Positions 55,090 through 59,581 of a stretch of DNA of 59,581 nucleotides are shown piece after piece; within the stretch, counting starts at the first letter, position 1, and each line of letters opens with the position of its first letter. Location: the NCBI GenBank assembly GCA_019751915.1, contig JAIEMS010000012.1:1-59581 (forward strand). Reading direction: 5' to 3'. The position numbers were made by a program, and so were the translations under genes. The notes beneath the pieces were generated by a model. It saw only the letters and a program-made list of their open reading frames with translations. It did no database searches and had not been told where the DNA came from. This stretch comes from Burkholderiaceae bacterium. Its GTDB lineage: Bacteria; Pseudomonadota; Gammaproteobacteria; Burkholderiales; Burkholderiaceae_C.

Positions 55090-58000
55090 TCACAGCGCGT
55101 TGTGCGGCACCTCATGGGCCACGTGGGTGCGGGCACCGGGCACCTTTTGGCGCGCCAGCAGCGAATACATGGTTGGCACGACAAAAATAGTCAGCAAAGT
55201 GCCTAACCCCATGCCACCGACAATCACCCAACCAATTTGCGTGCGACTCTCGGCACCGGCACCCTTGGCCAACGCCAGCGGCACCGCCCCCAGCACCATC
55301 GCGCCAGTGGTCATCAAAATGGGCCGCAGGCGCTGGGCTGAGGCTTTGACCAGTGCATCGACCATGTCCATGCCCTGCTCGCGCAGTTGGTTGGTAAATT
55401 CGACAATCAAAATGCCGTGCTTGGTAATCAAGCCCACCAGCGTGATAAGGCCAATTTGGGAATAAACATTTACCGAGCCGCCACTCCATTTCAGTGCCAG
55501 CAACGCCCCAACCATCGACAATGGCACCGACACCATAATCACCAGCGGGTCGATAAAACTCTCAAACTGTGCGGCCAACACCAGAAAAATAAACACCAGC
55601 GCCAGCACAAACACAATGCCCAAAGCACCCTGCGACTTGCGAAACTCGCGCGAAGTTTCGTTCAGGTCGGTGGTGTAACCGGGCTTGAGCACCTTGGCCG
55701 CCGTAGCATCCATAAAGGTCAGTGCCTGACCGAGCGAATAATCGGGTGACAAATTGGCCGTAATGGTCACTGAACGGCGTTGCCCAAAATGGTTCAGTTC
55801 GCGCGGACTGACACTCTCGCGCACCGTCACCAAACTCGACAGCGGAATCATGGCCTCGTTGCGACCGCGCACATAAATGCCATCAATGTCCTCGGGGGTC
55901 GCCCGGCCACTGGCCTGCGTCTGCACAATCACGTCGTACTGTTCGGCATCGCGCTTGTAACGGGTGACTGTGCGCCCACCGAGCATGGTTTCGATCGCTT
56001 TGGCCACCACATCGACCCCCACGCCCACATCGGCAGCGCGCTCGCGGTTGACCTCGATGCGCAGCTCGGGCTTGTTTAAACGCAAATCGACATCGGGCGA
56101 CGTAATACCGGGGTTTTTGGCGATTTCGGCCAAAAGCTGTTGGGTCACAGTATTGAGGTTCTCGTAACTGTCGGAGGTCTGAATGACGTAGTTCAAGGGC
56201 CGAGAACGAAATCCCTGCCCCAACGATGGCGGCGTGATCGGAAAAGCATTGACACCGGGCAGACCGGAGAGCAAGGGTTGCAGCTCACGGGCGATGTCCA
56301 GCGTACTGCGCTGGCGATTTTCCCAATCCACAGTGCGGTAAACCACACTGCCCTGCGACACCGTAGGGCTACCGATGTTGGCAAAAATACGGTCAAATTC
56401 GGGGTATTTGCTGCCGATTTTCTCTAGCTCTAACGCATAACGGTTCGTGTAATCGAGCGTAGCCCCATCGGGGGCCGTGATGTTGGCCAAAACAGTGCCC
56501 CGGTCTTCCAGTGGCGACAACTCTTGCTTCATCGTCGGGTACACCAGCACCAACACGACACCACTGAGCACCATCATGCCAACGACCATCCAACGTGCCT
56601 GAAGCGCCCCCCCAAGCCAACCGCCGCCCAGTTGCCCCACAGCGCTGCGGCCCCAGCGCGCCGTGATAATCCAGCGCAACAGACGACCATACGCATCCGA
56701 GAGTGCCGTTAGCCAGCGCTCCATGCTGCGGTCAAACCAATGGGGATGGGGGTTGTGCTTGAGCAGCAGCGAACACATCATCGGCGACAGCGTCAGCGCC
56801 ACAAACCCCGACACCACCACTGCTCCGGCCAGCGCCAGCGCAAACTCGACAAACAACCGCCCGGTGCGACCCGGCGTAAAAGCCAGCGGCGCATACACCG
56901 CCACCAGCGTCAGCGTCATAGCGACAATGGCAAAACCGATTTCACGCGCGCCCTTGATGGCCGCCGAGAACGGGTCAAGCCCCTCCTCAATGTGGCGGTA
57001 GATGTTCTCTAGCATGACGATAGCGTCGTCCACCACCAAACCAATCGCCAGCACCAGTGCCAGCAGAGTCAGGGTGTTGATAGAAAACCCGGCCAACTGC
57101 ATCAAGGCAAACGTGCCCACCAAACTCACTGGAATGGTGATGATCGGAATGATGGAAGCGCGCAGCGTGCGCAAAAAAACAAAAATGACCAACGCCACCA
57201 ACAACACCGCTTCAACGATGGTTTGGTAAACACTTTTGACCGAACGGTCAATAAACAACGAGTTGTCGTTGGCTACGTCCACCGCAATATCGTCGGGCAA
57301 ATCGGCCTTGAGTATCGGCAACATGGCACGCACCCCAGCCGACAACTCCAGCGGATTGGCCGTGGCTTGGCGAATCACACCGACCGAAATGGCCTCGCGC
57401 CCATTCAGGCGCACTTTGCTGCGGTCACTGGCCGGGCCTTCTTCAACCCGGGCCACATCGCGCAGCCGCACCGGAAAGCCATTGACCGTGCGCACCACGA
57501 TGTCGGAGAACTGCTCGGGCTGTACCAAGTTGGTCTGCGATGTGACGCTAAATTCGCGCTGCTGCGACTCAATACGCCCTGCGGGGAGTTCTAAATTATT
57601 GCGGCGAATAGCGTCTTCGATGTCCTGCGTCGTCAGCCGATAGCCCGCCATGCGCTGCGGGTCCAGCCAAACCCGCATGGCATAGCGGCGCTCGCCATAA
57701 ATCGGCACATCAGCCACGCCAGTGACGGTTTGCAAGCGCGGCTTGACAATGCGGTTGAGCAGATCGTTGATTTCCAGCGGGCTTTTACTGTCGCTGCTAA
57801 AGGCCAACCACATCACCGGAAAGGCATCGGCCTCGACCTTGGCGATCACTGGCTCATCGACGGCATCGGGCAGGCGGTTGCGAACCCGCGCTGTGCGGTC
57901 ACGCACTTCGGCAGCGGCATTGTCGGCATCTTTTTCGAGTCGAAAACGCACCGAAATTTGGCTGCGCTCGGCCCGGCTGATGGAGGTAATCACGTCCACG

Positions 58001-58227
58001 CCATCAATTCCGGCAATGGAATCTTCAAGCGGTTTGGTGACTTGCGACTCAATCACCTCCGCCGATGCCCCGGCATAGACCACGCTGACGGTGACAACGG
58101 GTTCGTCAATTTTCGGGTACTCGCGCACCGACAATCGGGTAAAACTGACAGCGCCTATCAGCAGCACCAGCAGCGACAGCACGGTGGCAAATACCGGGCG
58201 GCGAATGGAAGTTTCAGCAAGCTGCAT
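55090..58227 (-). CDS. RND multidrug-type efflux permease
   Basis: The 1045-residue inner-membrane permease has 12 helices and two large periplasmic loops: MQLAETSIRRPVFATVLSLL start, the GIDGVDVITSISRAERSQIS porter region and the helix-4 proton relay LAIGLVVDDAIVMLENI. It belongs to the HAE1 group closer to MexF/VexF-type pumps than to heavy-metal CusA pumps. It works with the adaptor gene ten bases upstream on the strand; no outer-membrane factor gene lies here, so a TolC-like protein must come from elsewhere. Substrate unknown. Confidence 0.94.
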   Translation of the reverse strand: MQLAETSIRRPVFATVLSLLVLLIGAVSFTRLSVREYPKIDEPVVTVSVVYAGASAEVIESQVTKPLEDSIAGIDGVDVITSISRAERSQISVRFRLEKDADNAAAEVRDRTARVRNRLPDAVDEPVIAKVEADAFPVMWLAFSSDSKSPLEINDLLNRIVKPRLQTVTGVADVPIYGERRYAMRVWLDPQRMAGYRLTTQDIEDAIRRNNLELPAGRIESQQREFSVTSQTNLVQPEQFSDIVVRTVNGFPVRLRDVARVEEGPASDRSKVRLNGREAISVGVIRQATANPLELSAGVRAMLPILKADLPDDIAVDVANDNSLFIDRSVKSVYQTIVEAVLLVALVIFVFLRTLRASIIPIITIPVSLVGTFALMQLAGFSINTLTLLALVLAIGLVVDDAIVMLENIYRHIEEGLDPFSAAIKGAREIGFAIVAMTLTLVAVYAPLAFTPGRTGRLFVEFALALAGAVVVSGFVALTLSPMMCSLLLKHNPHPHWFDRSMERWLTALSDAYGRLLRWIITARWGRSAVGQLGGGWLGGALQARWMVVGMMVLSGVVLVLVYPTMKQELSPLEDRGTVLANITAPDGATLDYTNRYALELEKIGSKYPEFDRIFANIGSPTVSQGSVVYRTVDWENRQRSTLDIARELQPLLSGLPGVNAFPITPPSLGQGFRSRPLNYVIQTSDSYENLNTVTQQLLAEIAKNPGITSPDVDLRLNKPELRIEVNRERAADVGVGVDVVAKAIETMLGGRTVTRYKRDAEQYDVIVQTQASGRATPEDIDGIYVRGRNEAMIPLSSLVTVRESVSPRELNHFGQRRSVTITANLSPDYSLGQALTFMDATAAKVLKPGYTTDLNETSREFRKSQGALGIVFVLALVFIFLVLAAQFESFIDPLVIMVSVPLSMVGALLALKWSGGSVNVYSQIGLITLVGLITKHGILIVEFTNQLREQGMDMVDALVKASAQRLRPILMTTGAMVLGAVPLALAKGAGAESRTQIGWVIVGGMGLGTLLTIFVVPTMYSLLARQKVPGARTHVAHEVPHNAL

Positions 58228-58236
58228 GGTGCGGCA

Positions 58237-59379
58237 TCAATGGGATGGGGTGGGTGCATTCGGCGTTGCGACGACCCGCACCGGCACACCATCTTTTTGC
58301 AACCGCTGCTGACCGGCAGTAACGACCGTATCGCCCAGCGCCAAACCATCGAGCACTTCGACCTGACCGTCACGGCGCAGCCCCAATTTAACCATCACAC
58401 GCCGGGCAACAGGGTTGCCAGCGCCACTGCCCGGCACGACCTTGAGCACGTACTGGTTGCCACCTTGGGCCACGATAGCCTCTTCGGGCACCACACGGGC
58501 ATCGGCACGGGCACCAAAAACCGTGGTGACGCGGGCAAACATACCGGGGCGCAATTGCAAACTGCGGTTGTCAATGCTGGCGCGAACCGACACTGAGCGG
58601 CCATTGGCATCAATTTGCGGATCAATGGCCTGCACAGTGGCGCTGAAACGGGTGCCGGGCATGGCATCCAAATCCACACGTGCTACCTGCCCGACACGCA
58701 CTTGCCCTTGGTAGCGTTCGGGCAACCGAAAATCAACAAAAATGCTGTCAATGTCTTCAATATTGACAATGTCAGTACCATCTTTGAGGTAGTCACCCAC
58801 ATAGACGTTGCCAATGCCAGCAACCCCATCGAACGGGGCCACGATTTGCAGCCGCGCAGCGGTGGCTTGGGCCAGCGCCAGTTTGGCCTGCGCCACTTGC
58901 AAATTGGCGGCACTTTCGTCCAGCGAGCGCTGACTGACAAAGCCCTGTGCCACTAAATCTTGGTTGCGTTGGTGGTTGGCTTGGGCAATGGCACATTCGG
59001 CCTGCGCTTGCTGCACTTGGGCCCGTGGCAACTGATCATCAAACTGCACCAGCAACTGCCCTTGGCGCACACGCATACCATTGCGAAAGTGCAGTTGCGT
59101 GACGCGCCCGCTCACCTCAGGACGCAGCACCACACTGCGGCGCGAACGCAAACTACCTACAGCCTGAGCCTCATCGCTGATAGCCATAGCACGTACCTGA
59201 ACCGCCTCGACGCTCACGGGCTTGGCAGCAGCAGCTGTGCCCGAGGCAACAGGGCCACTACCTGAAGAGGCCATGCTCTGCACTACGGGGGGCGTGGGTT
59301 TTTGCAACCACCAAGCGACCGTGCCGGTGCCAGCAATACCGACAGCGGCAACCACAAAATAAAACGCTCTGAAAGCCAT
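58237..59379 (-). CDS. RND efflux periplasmic adaptor (membrane fusion protein)
   Basis: The product from ATG 59379 is 380 residues, with an N-terminal membrane anchor (about 5-25), a Pro/Ser/Ala linker, the lipoyl halves (SVVLRPEVSGRVTQLHFRNG and VAPFDGVAGIGNVYVGDYL), a short alpha-hairpin with coiled-coil character, and beta-barrel and membrane-proximal domains. It links the RND permease to an outer-membrane channel. A start 12 codons upstream is possible. It leads the two-gene operon. Confidence 0.93.
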   Translation of the reverse strand: MAFRAFYFVVAAVGIAGTGTVAWWLQKPTPPVVQSMASSGSGPVASGTAAAAKPVSVEAVQVRAMAISDEAQAVGSLRSRRSVVLRPEVSGRVTQLHFRNGMRVRQGQLLVQFDDQLPRAQVQQAQAECAIAQANHQRNQDLVAQGFVSQRSLDESAANLQVAQAKLALAQATAARLQIVAPFDGVAGIGNVYVGDYLKDGTDIVNIEDIDSIFVDFRLPERYQGQVRVGQVARVDLDAMPGTRFSATVQAIDPQIDANGRSVSVRASIDNRSLQLRPGMFARVTTVFGARADARVVPEEAIVAQGGNQYVLKVVPGSGAGNPVARRVMVKLGLRRDGQVEVLDGLALGDTVVTAGQQRLQKDGVPVRVVATPNAPTPSH

Positions 59380-59441
59380 GCAATTGAAACCGGGTGGGCT
59401 GTGGAAACCCGCCAATGTAGCAGGGCAACGTAAAGTTACCG

Positions 59442-59581
59442 CTACAGTAACGGCGCTGGAATGACCCCACCGGCTACCGACAAGAGCTGCGTCATTTCGC
59501 CCTCAGGCACGGCACGCGAGAGCAAATAGCCTTGAAACTCATCGCAGCCTTGAGAGCGCAAAAAGTCAAACTGTTCTTGAT
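59442..59581 (-). CDS. EAL-domain c-di-GMP phosphodiesterase, 3' end only
   Basis: The minus-strand frame entering at the right edge reads QEQFDFLRSQGCDEFQGYLL and ends SRAVPEGEMTQLLSV...LL before TAG at 59444-59442. CDEFQGYLLSRAVP is the C-terminal hallmark of EAL domains (CDExQGYLFSRP). Only the last 46 codons are present; the rest, including any sensory domain, is outside the window. It lies 62 bases upstream of the RND adaptor start on the same strand. Confidence 0.88.
   Translation of the reverse strand, partial: QEQFDFLRSQGCDEFQGYLLSRAVPEGEMTQLLSVAGGVIPAPLL

Overview
The window looks like a chromosome segment of a betaproteobacterium of the family Comamonadaceae (Burkholderiales). This is inferred from the gene content and order (dapA-bamC, divergent tesA and ABC ATPase, maf with rng, lgt-clpS-clpA, the small Trp-rich protein, YihY next to a DUF2069 protein), the moderately high GC of the core genes, and a dispersed intergenic stem-loop repeat with the core TTGCTAT...AATAGCT, which I recall as common in this family. 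No rRNA, complete tRNA or CRISPR array is visible.

Region 1 (1-3149) is the end of an integrated island. It holds the edge of an IS3-family element that appears to cut a small gene, a HigB/HigA-like toxin-antitoxin pair, a lone XRE antitoxin and a tyrosine integrase. It ends in the 3' half of a tRNA-Thr(CGT) gene followed by a UUCG-loop terminator; the rest of the island lies left of the window. Region 2 (3558-5303) is a LysR regulator divergent from a TSUP-family anion exporter.

Region 3 (5318-12717) is the most unusual part: two large secreted proteases in tandem. The first carries both a subtilisin (S8) and a trypsin-like (S1) catalytic domain in one chain, and the S1 domain sits inside one of the protein's InlB-like repeats. 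The second is a zinc metalloprotease. Both have the same tail of Cys-paired repeats, a PPC domain and a nearly identical DUF4214 domain ending in YAQRF. A relic of a third, older DUF4214 C-terminus lies just upstream.

Region 4 (12825-29706) is mainly acyl-CoA metabolism: prpE (propionyl-CoA synthetase), a valine-degradation operon (mmsA, acyl-CoA dehydrogenase, mmsB) with a divergent LysR gene, and acs (acetyl-CoA synthetase). Between these are an internally deleted IS30-family element with intact 20-bp ends, an AT-rich aspartate/glutamate racemase gene, membrane proteins (DUF2069, YihY), an esterase, a P-type cation ATPase and a CDF metal exporter.

Region 5 (29779-38088) has rng and maf separated by a chemotaxis receptor gene, then a second accessory patch: a DinJ/RelB-like antitoxin relic, a small unknown gene, a second tyrosine recombinase, and an AT-rich two-gene c-di-GMP/HDOD signalling operon whose genes overlap by 4 bases.

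Region 6 (38210-59581) is largely housekeeping: an ABC ATPase and tesA, a SlyD-like isomerase, a RoxA/YcfD ribosomal oxygenase, an Ala/Pro-rich lipoprotein, bamC-dapA, a fused SpmA/SpmB-type membrane protein, a YebC-family regulator, exonuclease I, clpS-clpA, lgt, ilvD, a small Trp-rich protein, a c-type cytochrome, an RND efflux pair, and the 3' end of an EAL-domain gene at the right edge.

Functional links: ilvD makes branched-chain amino-acid precursors while the mms operon degrades valine to propionyl-CoA, the same intermediate that prpE forms from propionate; lgt acts on lipoproteins such as BamC and the Ala/Pro-rich lipoprotein; ClpS delivers substrates to ClpA.
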